The notes beneath the pieces were generated by a model, which searched no databases, was not told where the DNA came from, and saw only the letters and a program-made list of their open reading frames with translations. A program made the position numbers and the translations under genes. DNA of 14,973 bases from JAVBLT01 sp031553315 (GTDB lineage: Bacteria; Verrucomicrobiota; Kiritimatiellia; RFP12; DVOR01), in the NCBI GenBank assembly GCA_031553315.1, contig JAVBLT010000003.1:1-14973 (forward strand), in the 5' to 3' direction. Below, piece by piece: positions 1-5,990 of this stretch (positions are counted from its first letter, which is position 1; each line of letters begins with the position of its first letter).

Positions 1-992
1 GAGGGTTTTGCGGTGAATTGAGTTGATGTGGTTTTGCACATGAGCGATGTCCTTTCGGGTGTAGGTTTTCAAATCGATGCCTTTTGGAATGAAGCGGCGG
101 ATGATGCGATTGGTGTTTTCATTGGTGCCGCGCTCCCAGGAACAGTAAGGATGGGCGTAGTACACGTTCAGCGGGCGGCGATGGCGTGCGAAAAGGGCTT
201 CAAGCGCCTGTTGGTCAAGAAACTCGCAGCCATTGTCGCTTGTGAGGGTCGAAGCAAAGGGAATCTCGCCGCGCCCAAGAAGACCGCTCAAGGCGCGAAG
301 GACGCAGCGTTGGTTCTTGACCGGTAGTTTGCACATCCATAAGTAACGGGTTTTGCGTTCGACCAGCGTGAGGATCGCGGTGCCCGTGCCCTGCGCGCCG
401 ACCACGCAATCAATCTCCAGATCGCCCGCCGCCCGGCGCGCTTCAACCTCGGGCGGGCGCTCGCGAATGCTGCGGTTGCCTTTGCCGGTTCGAGCGGGGC
501 GCACCGCGATGCGTTTGGATTGGCGTTTCTTGCGCTTATACGGCAAATCCTCCCGGCTGATGCCCAGCGAGCCTGCATTAATGTGGTAATAAATGGTTCG
601 CACGCACGGCACATAGCCGATTGCTTTTTCCTTCAAACAACACACCGCATCATACGGCGACCTTTTTTCATCGACGATGAGCCGACGCAGTTGTTCCTTG
701 AGTTGTTGCGTCATTTTCATTCTTGGTCCTTTTTGCGCGTGACCCTCCGCGATGACCTGCTGCGCTTTTTCGGCGGAGTAGACGGTGAATTCGGCAACTG
801 CGAATCGCGGTTGACCACGGCTCCTCGCCTCAACTCCCTTGAAATCGTCGCCGGAGAATACCCCATGATTCCGGCGATTTCTCTTTGCGTGAGTTTCGCT
901 TTTCTTCGCGTAAGGCTTTCCAGAACGAGTCGATCTTCGCTGTTGAAGTGTTGCCATTTTTTGAAGGGTGTGATAGAGTGTTTGCAGTCCAT
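1..992 (-). pseudogene. IS30-family transposase, frameshifted and cut by the window edge
   Basis: Transposase of the IS30 family (DDE recombinase that moves its own insertion sequence). The N-terminal frame starts at the ATG at 992. It carries a helix-turn-helix around residues 34-55 (TQREIAGIMGYSPATISREL) and then VNRDSQL. After that the homologous sequence continues in the other frame (EFTVYSAEKAQQVIAEG...), so about one base is missing at 793-797. If untouched, the first frame ends after 91 codons in a TGA at 719-717 that overlaps an ATG at 720. The second frame is open from there to position 1. It shows the catalytic set: Asp in LEIDCVVG, Asp in TSDNGCEF, and Glu in CSWERGTNEN with exactly 33 residues between the last two, i.e. 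DD(33)E. The C-terminus and distal end lie outside the window. No slippery heptamer is visible at the shift, so I favour a mutation over programmed frameshifting. Reinitiation at 720 behind AAGGA is possible but would yield a protein without the DNA-binding domain. Confidence 0.88.
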
Positions 993-1057
993 AAGGGTTT
1001 TCTTTCTGATTTTTTTAGCGACTGATCAGTTTACCTTCATGGGCTTTTTTTGTCTTG

Positions 1058-1107
1058 TTTTTCTGCCGCCCGTGTTCGGGAATACCCTCACCCGTGCGGC
1101 AGAAAAA
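1058..1107. repeat. Inverted repeat upstream of the IS30 transposase
   Basis: Perfect 12-base arms TTTTTCTGCCGC (1058-1069) and GCGGCAGAAAAA (1096-1107) enclose 26 bases. The T-run is on the 5' side and the A-run on the 3' side, the reverse of an intrinsic terminator, so it is not called one. It lies between the transposase start and the NifU-like promoter. It may belong to the IS end region or be a regulatory hairpin. Apart from this, the dyad at 1138-1154 and the promoter at 1195-1223, I see nothing in 993-1255. Confidence 0.5.
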
Positions 1108-1137
1108 GGCCTTCATCCTCCCTGAAACCTCCTTTGG

Positions 1138-1154
1138 ATAGATGTTGCATCTAT
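1138..1154. promoter_or_regulatory. Perfect 7-3-7 dyad, candidate operator
   Basis: ATAGATG-TTG-CATCTAT is a perfect inverted repeat with a 3-base centre, ending 40 bases upstream of the proposed -35 box of the NifU-like/GGGtGRT operon. The size fits a dimeric regulator site or a small hairpin. No regulator is encoded next to it, so the role is inference. Confidence 0.3.
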
Positions 1155-1194
1155 TACTGCAAATCACGGCGGCGGAAATAAAAAGCCTGCGCAC

Positions 1195-1223
1195 TTGTCT
1201 TTTACAGGCCAATGGTGTATGCT
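1195..1223 (+). promoter_or_regulatory. Sigma70-type promoter of the NifU-like/GGGtGRT operon
   Basis: -35 TTGTCT (1195-1200), 17-base spacer, -10 TATGCT (1218-1223). Transcription would begin near 1230, giving a leader of about 25 bases with AGGAGG just before the ATG at 1256. The same -10 hexamer with a 17-base spacer recurs before the GH43 gene. Confidence 0.5.
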
Positions 1224-1255
1224 GATGCGAATCTTTTTTCAACACAGGAGGTAAC

Positions 1256-1969
1256 ATGAGTTGTCCATACGCATGCTCGCACGAAGTCGAGCAAATGTGC
1301 ACGGTCGCCAAAGGCCCCAAGCACGGCCCGGCGCCGATCCCCGAAGAAGGAAAATGGGTCAAATCCACCCAGGTTTCCGATATTTCCGGTCTGACCCACG
1401 GCGTGGGCTGGTGCGCCCCCCAGCAGGGCGCCTGCAAGCTGACGCTCAACGTCAAAGACGGCATCATTCAGGAAGCCCTCATCGAGACCGTCGGCTGCTC
1501 GGGCATGACCCATTCCGCCGCCATGGCCGCCGAAGTGCTCCCCGGCAAGACCGTGCTTGAAGCGCTCAACACCGACCTCGTGTGCGACGCCATCAACACC
1601 GCCATGCGCGAGCTCTTCCTTCAGATCGCCTACGGCCGCACCCAGAGCGCCTTTTCCGAAGGCGGCCTGCCCATCGGCGCAGGTCTCGAAGACCTCGGCA
1701 AAGGCCTCCGCTCCCAGGTCGGCACCATGTACAGCACGCTCCAGAAAGGCGTCCGCTACCTCGAAATGGCCGAAGGCTACGTCAGCCGCATCGCGCTCGA
1801 TGCCAACAACGAAGTCTGCGGCTACGAATTCGTCCACATGGGCAAATTCATGGATGCCGTCAAGAAAGGGACCGATGCCAACGAAGCCCTCAAAAAGAGC
1901 ACCGGCACCTATGGTCGTTTCACCGCCGAAGCCGGCGTTGTGAAATTCATCGATCCCCGCCACGAATAG
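1256..1969 (+). CDS. NifU-N-like iron-sulfur cluster assembly scaffold homologue
   Basis: A 237-residue soluble protein related to the N-terminal (IscU-like) scaffold domain of NifU, which holds nascent Fe-S clusters on cysteines. The family signature is the stretch around residues 78-103, ETVGCSGMTHSAAMAAEVLPG followed by KTVLEA. Cysteines sit at 3, 7, 15, 53, 60, 81, 110 and 188. C53 and C60 (GWCAPQQGAC) with C81 are candidate cluster ligands, and C3/C7/C15 form an extra N-terminal cysteine group not found in ordinary IscU. The protein is longer than the roughly 130-residue IscU and lacks the NifU ferredoxin-like and Nfu parts. The start is fixed by AGGAGG 6 bases before the ATG. It is followed after 23 bases by the GGGtGRT gene. 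This pairing is common in anaerobes, where the two are annotated as partners of unknown function. A role in housekeeping Fe-S assembly is not shown: no cysteine desulfurase or other isc/suf gene is in the window. Confidence 0.87.
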   Translation: MSCPYACSHEVEQMCTVAKGPKHGPAPIPEEGKWVKSTQVSDISGLTHGVGWCAPQQGACKLTLNVKDGIIQEALIETVGCSGMTHSAAMAAEVLPGKTVLEALNTDLVCDAINTAMRELFLQIAYGRTQSAFSEGGLPIGAGLEDLGKGLRSQVGTMYSTLQKGVRYLEMAEGYVSRIALDANNEVCGYEFVHMGKFMDAVKKGTDANEALKKSTGTYGRFTAEAGVVKFIDPRHE

Positions 1970-1992
1970 TTTGATCTGGAAGGAACACGACA

Positions 1993-2997
1993 ATGGCACA
2001 GTTATTTGAAAGTTATGAACGCCGGATCAAGCAAATCGAAGCCGTGATGGCGCAATACGGCATTGCTTCGCTCGAAGACGCCCGCACACTCTGCACCGGC
2101 AAAGGCTTCGATCCCTACGAAATCTGCAAGGCGATTCAGCCCATCTGCTTTGAAAACGCCGCTTGGGCCTATGTGCTCGGCGCCGCCATCGCCCTCAAAA
2201 AAGGCGCGACCAAAGCCGCCGACGCCGCCGAAGCCATCGGCATAGGCCTTCAGGCCTTCTGCATCGCCGGCTCCGTGGCCGACGACCGCAAAGTCGGCAT
2301 CGGTCACGGCAACCTCGCCGCCATGCTCCTGCGCGAAGAGACCAAATGTTTCTGCTTCCTCGCCGGCCATGAATCCTTCGCCGCCGCCGAAGGCGCGATC
2401 GGCATCGCCACCAAAGCCAACAAAGTCCGCAGCACACCCCTTCAGGTGATCCTCAACGGCCTGGGCAAGGATGCCGCCTACATCATCAGCCGCATCAACG
2501 GTTTCACCGCCGTGGAGACCGAGTTTGACTACTACACCGGCGAGCTCAAGATCGTGAAGGAAACCGCCTTCTCCGCCGGCCCCCGCGCCTCCGTCCGCTG
2601 CTACGGTTCGGACGACGTCCGCGAAGGCGTGGCGATCATGTGGAAAGAAGGGGTCGACGTTTCGATCACCGGCAACTCCACCAATCCCACCCGCTTCCAG
2701 CACCCCGTGGCCGGCACCTATAAAAAGGAATGCAACGAGAAGGGCAAAAAATACTTCTCCGTGGCTTCCGGCGGCGGCACAGGCCGCACCCTTCACCCCG
2801 ACAACATGGCCGCCGGCCCCGCCTCCTACGGCATGACCGACACCATGGGCCGCATGCACTCCGACGCTCAATTCGCCGGCTCCTCCTCGGTCCCCGCGCA
2901 CGTTGAGATGATGGGCTTCCTCGGCATGGGCAACAACCCGATGGTTGGCGCCACCGTGGCCGTGGCTGTGGCCATCGAAGAAAACACCAAGAAGTAA
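1993..2997 (+). CDS. GGGtGRT family protein
   Basis: A 334-residue cytosolic protein of the GGGtGRT family (named for its motif). It is conserved in many anaerobic bacteria and archaea and has no established activity. The defining motif is SVASGGGTGRTLHPDNMAAG, with GGGTGRT at residues 260-266. It is followed by conserved-looking segments rich in Gly, Met and His (DTMGRMHSDAQF; HVEMMGFLGMGNNPMVGAT). Other glycine-rich stretches are VGIGHGNLAAML (101-112) and AGHESFAAAEGAIGIA (124-139). Cysteines occur at 34, 45, 52, 90, 119, 121, 203 and 247. There is no signal peptide or membrane span. The ATG at 1993 has AAGGAA about 9 bases upstream. It forms a two-gene operon with the NifU-like scaffold homologue and ends in a strong terminator. 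The context suggests a metal- or cluster-dependent enzyme that takes its cofactor from the partner, but that is inference. Confidence 0.92.
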   Translation: MAQLFESYERRIKQIEAVMAQYGIASLEDARTLCTGKGFDPYEICKAIQPICFENAAWAYVLGAAIALKKGATKAADAAEAIGIGLQAFCIAGSVADDRKVGIGHGNLAAMLLREETKCFCFLAGHESFAAAEGAIGIATKANKVRSTPLQVILNGLGKDAAYIISRINGFTAVETEFDYYTGELKIVKETAFSAGPRASVRCYGSDDVREGVAIMWKEGVDVSITGNSTNPTRFQHPVAGTYKKECNEKGKKYFSVASGGGTGRTLHPDNMAAGPASYGMTDTMGRMHSDAQFAGSSSVPAHVEMMGFLGMGNNPMVGATVAVAVAIEENTKK

Positions 2998-3010
2998 TTC
3001 ACCGAGCCGG

Positions 3011-3053
3011 CTCACAAAAAAGGAACCCGATTTTCGGGTTCCTTTTTTGTGAG
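3011..3053. terminator. Bidirectional intrinsic terminator
   Basis: Perfect 20-bp stem (3011-3030 with 3034-3053) and a 3-base loop. The core is AAGGAACCCGA/TCGGGTTCCTT, flanked by A6 on one side and T6 on the other, so a U-tract follows the hairpin on both strands. It sits 13 bases after the GGGtGRT stop and 36 bases after the end of the convergent MgtC gene, and serves both. Confidence 0.93.
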
Positions 3054-3089
3054 TTTCCATTTACCCGGATTACGCTCACGAGCCGTTTT

Positions 3090-3767
3090 TTAAATCATTT
3101 CCCAGCCGACGCGGGTGACCTCTTCGTCGAGGCTGAGGCGGCCGATGAGGCGCTCGACCACGCGGTCGCGGCGGATGCCGGAGGTCAGGAGAGTGGCTTT
3201 GATTTCGGCCTTGCCATCGGCAATCTGGGCGCTTTCGAGGTTGCTGAGCTGGTTCTTCGTGTCGCGGATGGCGTTGATGACGAGGGAGCGGATGCGCAGC
3301 TCGTGGGCGCTGGCGCAGACGAGGGTGAGGCGGTAGTAGTGTTCGCGTTCATCGAAGTAACGCAGGGGGCGGATGCGGGGAGCAAGGAGCTTGAGGAGGA
3401 GGTTGGTGGCCAGCAGGAGGAGGGTGGCGGCGGCGGCGGGGAGGAAGGCGCCGGAGCTGGTGAGCACGCCGATGGCGGCGGTGCACCAGATGGTGGCGGC
3501 GGTGTTGAGGCCGCGGACGCTGACGCCGTCTTTCACGATAATGCCGCTGCAGAGGAAGCCGACGCCGGTGACGATCTGGGAGGCGACGCGGGTCAGGTCG
3601 GGGGGCAGTACCTGGAAGGAGAAGAGGACGAAGATGCAGGAGCCGAGGCAGACGAGGACGTTGATGCGGATGCCGGCGACGTTGCCGGTGAGCTGCCGCT
3701 CGAGGCCGATGAGCAGACCGAAGAGGGTGGCGGTGGTGATGCGGATGATGAAGTCGGTCAGGGTCAT
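3090..3767 (-). CDS. MgtC/SapB family inner-membrane protein
   Basis: 225 residues: an N-terminal hydrophobic domain (about 1-130, four to five membrane segments) and a soluble C-terminal ACT-like domain (about 140-225). Family signatures are GLLIGLERQ (17-25), RINVLVCLGSCIF (34-46) and DLTRVASQIVTGVGFLCSGI (57-76), followed by SVRGLNTAATIW. In pathogens MgtC modulates the F-type ATPase and supports growth at low magnesium. In free-living bacteria its homologues are usually of unknown role, so the function here is only family level. The start is the ATG at 3767 with AAGGA about 9 bases upstream. A near-consensus promoter lies at 3801-3828. It is a single-gene transcript, divergent from the GH43 gene and convergent with the GGGtGRT operon. 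Codons are mostly C-ending. Confidence 0.92.
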   Translation of the reverse strand: MTLTDFIIRITTATLFGLLIGLERQLTGNVAGIRINVLVCLGSCIFVLFSFQVLPPDLTRVASQIVTGVGFLCSGIIVKDGVSVRGLNTAATIWCTAAIGVLTSSGAFLPAAAATLLLLATNLLLKLLAPRIRPLRYFDEREHYYRLTLVCASAHELRIRSLVINAIRDTKNQLSNLESAQIADGKAEIKATLLTSGIRRDRVVERLIGRLSLDEEVTRVGWEMI

Positions 3768-3800
3768 GGAGGCGTCCTTTTCTCAGTGAAGGTTGTATGC

Positions 3801-3828
3801 AGTATAGCGCAATGGGGGATTTTGTCAA
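3801..3828 (-). promoter_or_regulatory. Promoter of the MgtC gene
   Basis: Read on the minus strand: -35 TTGACA (3828-3823, full consensus), 16-base spacer, -10 TATACT (3806-3801, 5 of 6). The transcript would start near 3794, about 27 bases before the ATG at 3767. This is the best-matching promoter in the window. Confidence 0.7.
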
Positions 3829-3857
3829 TTTACAAAGGGTGGGGGGGGTGCTATGCT
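3829..3857 (+). promoter_or_regulatory. Promoter of the GH43 gene with a G8 tract in its spacer
   Basis: -35 TTTACA (3829-3834, 5 of 6), 17-base spacer, TGC-extended -10 TATGCT (3852-3857). The spacer holds GGG-T-GGGGGGGG, with eight consecutive G at 3841-3848. Its -35 box directly abuts the -35 box of the divergent MgtC promoter. Change in the G-run length would change the spacer and hence promoter strength. Confidence 0.6.
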
Positions 3858-3889
3858 TACCGCATCAATCATGTTACGGGAGAAAAAAG

Positions 3890-4978
3890 ATGCGTATGGT
3901 TTCTGTTTTGATGGTTTTGGGGATGGTTTCGGCGGCGGCCGGGGCGCCGTTGAAGGCGTTTAACAACGGCGAGCTTTGGCCGGATGACAAGGGCGTGCAT
4001 ATCAACGCGCACGGGGGAGGGATGCTGAAGCACGGCGCCCGGTGGTATTGGTTCGGCGAGCATAAGATTGAGGGGGGGACGGGGAACAATGCGCATGTGG
4101 GGGTGCACTGCTACTCTTCAACCGATCTTTACAACTGGAAAGATGAGGGCGTGGCGCTGAAGGTCTCGGATGACCCGCAATCGCCGATTGTGAAGGGGTG
4201 CATTTTGGAGCGCCCGAAGGTGATTTACAACCCGAAGACGAAGCAATTCGTGATGTGGTTCCATCTGGAGCTGAAAGATAAGGGCTATGGGGCGGCTTAC
4301 AGCGGCTGCGCGGTGGCCGAGAAGGTGGCCGGGCCGTATCGGTTTCTCCACGCGGGGCGGGTGAATCCCGGGGTGTGGCCGGCGAATCTCGATGAGAAGC
4401 TGCGCACTGCGGATCCGGTCCCGGGGAGCATCAAGAAGCTGGCGCGGGATCTTCCGGGCGGGCAGATGGCGCGGGACATGACGCTGTATGTGGATGACGA
4501 CGGCAAGGCGTATCACATTTATTCTTCGGAAGATAACGGCACCACGCAGATCGCGGAGCTGGATGAAACGTTTACCCGCCATTCGGGGAAATACGTCCGC
4601 GTGTTTATCGACAGCTACATGGAGGCGCCCACCGTTTTCAAAAAAGACGGCAAGTATTATTTCATCGGCTCGGGATGTTCGGGCTGGGCGCCCAACGCGG
4701 CCCGTTCGGCGGTGGCCGATTCGCTTTTGGGCCCCTGGAAGGTGCTGGGCAATCCCTGCCGGGGGCTTCCGGATCATGTGAAGGTCACGTTTAGCTCGCA
4801 GAGCACCTATGTGCTGCCGGCGCCTGGAAGACCGGGCGAATTCATCTTCATGGCTGACCGGTGGACGCCTAATAACGCCATTGACGGCCGCTACATCTGG
4901 CTGCCGGTTCTGTGGGAAGACGGCGTGCCGGTGTTGCGCTGGATGAAGGAATGGGATCTTTCCGTTTTCGATAAATAA
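3890..4978 (+). CDS. Secreted glycoside hydrolase family 43, galactan 1,3-beta-galactosidase-like
   Basis: A 362-residue exported enzyme with a five-bladed beta-propeller GH43 fold. I take the ATG at 3890 because GGGAG lies just upstream and it begins a signal peptide (MRMVSVLMVLGMVSAAAGA, cleavage about residue 19). Upstream in-frame codons to 3797 overlap the promoter. Motifs: INAHGGGMLKHGARWYWFGE (38-57), the region where ordinary GH43 enzymes carry the catalytic Asp; ILERPKV with E107; RDMTLYVDDDGKAYHIYSSE (195-214); SYMEAPTVFKKDGKYYFIGS (242-261) with E245 as likely general acid; and FSSQSTYV (301-308) with Q304. An Asp missing from the usual base position and a Gln in SSQ match the exo-1,3-galactanase-type subfamilies, so an arabinogalactan or galactan side-chain substrate is likely but unproven. 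It is one domain of normal length with no carbohydrate-binding module. Codons are strongly G-ending, unlike the C-ending MgtC gene across the shared promoter region. Confidence 0.87.
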   Translation: MRMVSVLMVLGMVSAAAGAPLKAFNNGELWPDDKGVHINAHGGGMLKHGARWYWFGEHKIEGGTGNNAHVGVHCYSSTDLYNWKDEGVALKVSDDPQSPIVKGCILERPKVIYNPKTKQFVMWFHLELKDKGYGAAYSGCAVAEKVAGPYRFLHAGRVNPGVWPANLDEKLRTADPVPGSIKKLARDLPGGQMARDMTLYVDDDGKAYHIYSSEDNGTTQIAELDETFTRHSGKYVRVFIDSYMEAPTVFKKDGKYYFIGSGCSGWAPNAARSAVADSLLGPWKVLGNPCRGLPDHVKVTFSSQSTYVLPAPGRPGEFIFMADRWTPNNAIDGRYIWLPVLWEDGVPVLRWMKEWDLSVFDK

Positions 4979-5001
4979 GCGCCGGAGTGCGTTTCTTCCT
5001 T

Positions 5002-5033
5002 CCCCCGGTCTGCCGGTTGTGGTAGACTGGGGG
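5002..5033 (+). other. Hairpin between the GH43 and PTS-like genes
   Basis: CCCCCGGTCT (5002-5011) pairs with AGACTGGGGG (5024-5033) through 10 bp including one G-T wobble, around a 12-base loop. There is no proper T-run after it, so it is at most a weak terminator for GH43. It ends 9 bases before the ribosome site of the next gene and may shape its leader. No convincing promoter is visible in 4979-5054. Confidence 0.4.
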
Positions 5034-5054
5034 CGTCTTGGAAAGGAGTGCATG

Positions 5055-5987
5055 ATGGCAAACGAAAACGAAGGCATTGCTCTGACCGGGTTTTTCGGTC
5101 TGGAAGACATTGTGATTTCCGATGAGCAGCAGTCGCACTTCAACGCCGTGCGCGCGCTGGTGCACCGCGTGGTCGAACGCCACGCGCTTGCCGATGAAGC
5201 CGATATTTTCAACGCCGTGCTGATGCGCGAACGCGTGGCCACCACGGTTTTGGGTCACGGCGTGGCCCTGCCGCACGCCCGCGTGCAGGGGCTCGACCGG
5301 CCTTACCTGGCGGTGGGCGTTTACCCGCGGGGGGTGGTGTTTGATTCGCGCGATGCGGCGGCGGAGCCGGCCAGGCTGCTCTTTCTGTTGCTTATTCCGG
5401 AGAGCCAGCCGGGGCGCTATCTCCAGATTCTGCGCGCGCTTACAACGGTTATCCGGGATCCCGGCGCCACGGCTAAAATCGTCGCCATGAAATCGCCGGA
5501 AGAGGTCATGGCCTATTTTCGCCGGGGCGAGCTCACGTTGCCGGTCTACGTGTGCGCCGCCGACCTGATGAACGAGCATTTTCCGGTGCTCAACGATTCC
5601 GAACCGCTTTCCCATGCGTTTAACTTCTTTGTGGAGCGCAGCATGGAGGAGATTCCCGTCGTCGATCGCGAGGGCGACATGCTGGGGGTGATCGATATCC
5701 GCCTCATCCTGAACAAGCTGATGCCGCTCGTTTTCCGCCGCTCCGACGATGATGCCGCTCCTGCCGATCTCGGTCCGCTTGTGGAGCTGGTGAACCGTTG
5801 CCGGCAGATTCGGGTCGGCGATGTGTTCAGCCCGGATTACGCCTCCGTGAGCGTGGATGCGCCCGCGATGAAAGTCGCCGAGGCGATGGCCGCCCGCAAT
5901 ACGACCACCTGTTATGTGCTGAGCGGCAAAGAGCTTGTGGGCGTGATTCCGCTCGGGCGTTTCTTCGGCCGCATCTTGCGGGAATGA
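5055..5987 (+). CDS. PTS EIIA (Ntr/Fru type)-like protein with a C-terminal CBS pair
   Basis: A 310-residue cytosolic protein. Residues 1-160 form an EIIA-type domain of the nitrogen/fructose PTS class. LGHGVALPHARVQGL has His74 at the position phosphorylated in EIIA-Ntr. Residues about 168-220 (DLMNEHFPVLNDSEPLSHAF, then VVDREGDMLGVIDIRL) and 252-305 (VGDVFSPDYASVSVDAPAMK, then LVGVIPLGRFF) are two CBS motifs that usually bind adenine nucleotides. No EIIB or EIIC is adjacent, so it is more likely a regulator that senses phosphorylation and nucleotide state than a sugar transporter part. ATGs occur at 5052 and 5055. The second is chosen because AAGGAG (5043-5048) is 6 bases before it and only 3 before the first. 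The membrane-protein gene begins 3 bases after its stop, so the two are probably co-transcribed. Confidence 0.84.
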   Translation: MANENEGIALTGFFGLEDIVISDEQQSHFNAVRALVHRVVERHALADEADIFNAVLMRERVATTVLGHGVALPHARVQGLDRPYLAVGVYPRGVVFDSRDAAAEPARLLFLLLIPESQPGRYLQILRALTTVIRDPGATAKIVAMKSPEEVMAYFRRGELTLPVYVCAADLMNEHFPVLNDSEPLSHAFNFFVERSMEEIPVVDREGDMLGVIDIRLILNKLMPLVFRRSDDDAAPADLGPLVELVNRCRQIRVGDVFSPDYASVSVDAPAMKVAEAMAARNTTTCYVLSGKELVGVIPLGRFFGRILRE

Positions 5988-5990
5988 CGT

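Noticed and set aside
2002..3060. Minus-strand open frame of 352 codons opposite the GGGtGRT gene
   Set aside because: Gly/Ala/His-rich antisense shadow without family resemblance; it would also read through the strong terminator at 3011-3053.
3797..3889. Earlier start for the GH43 gene at 3797
   Set aside because: It would place 31 extra residues before a good signal peptide and cover the -35/-10 boxes; no ribosome site precedes it.
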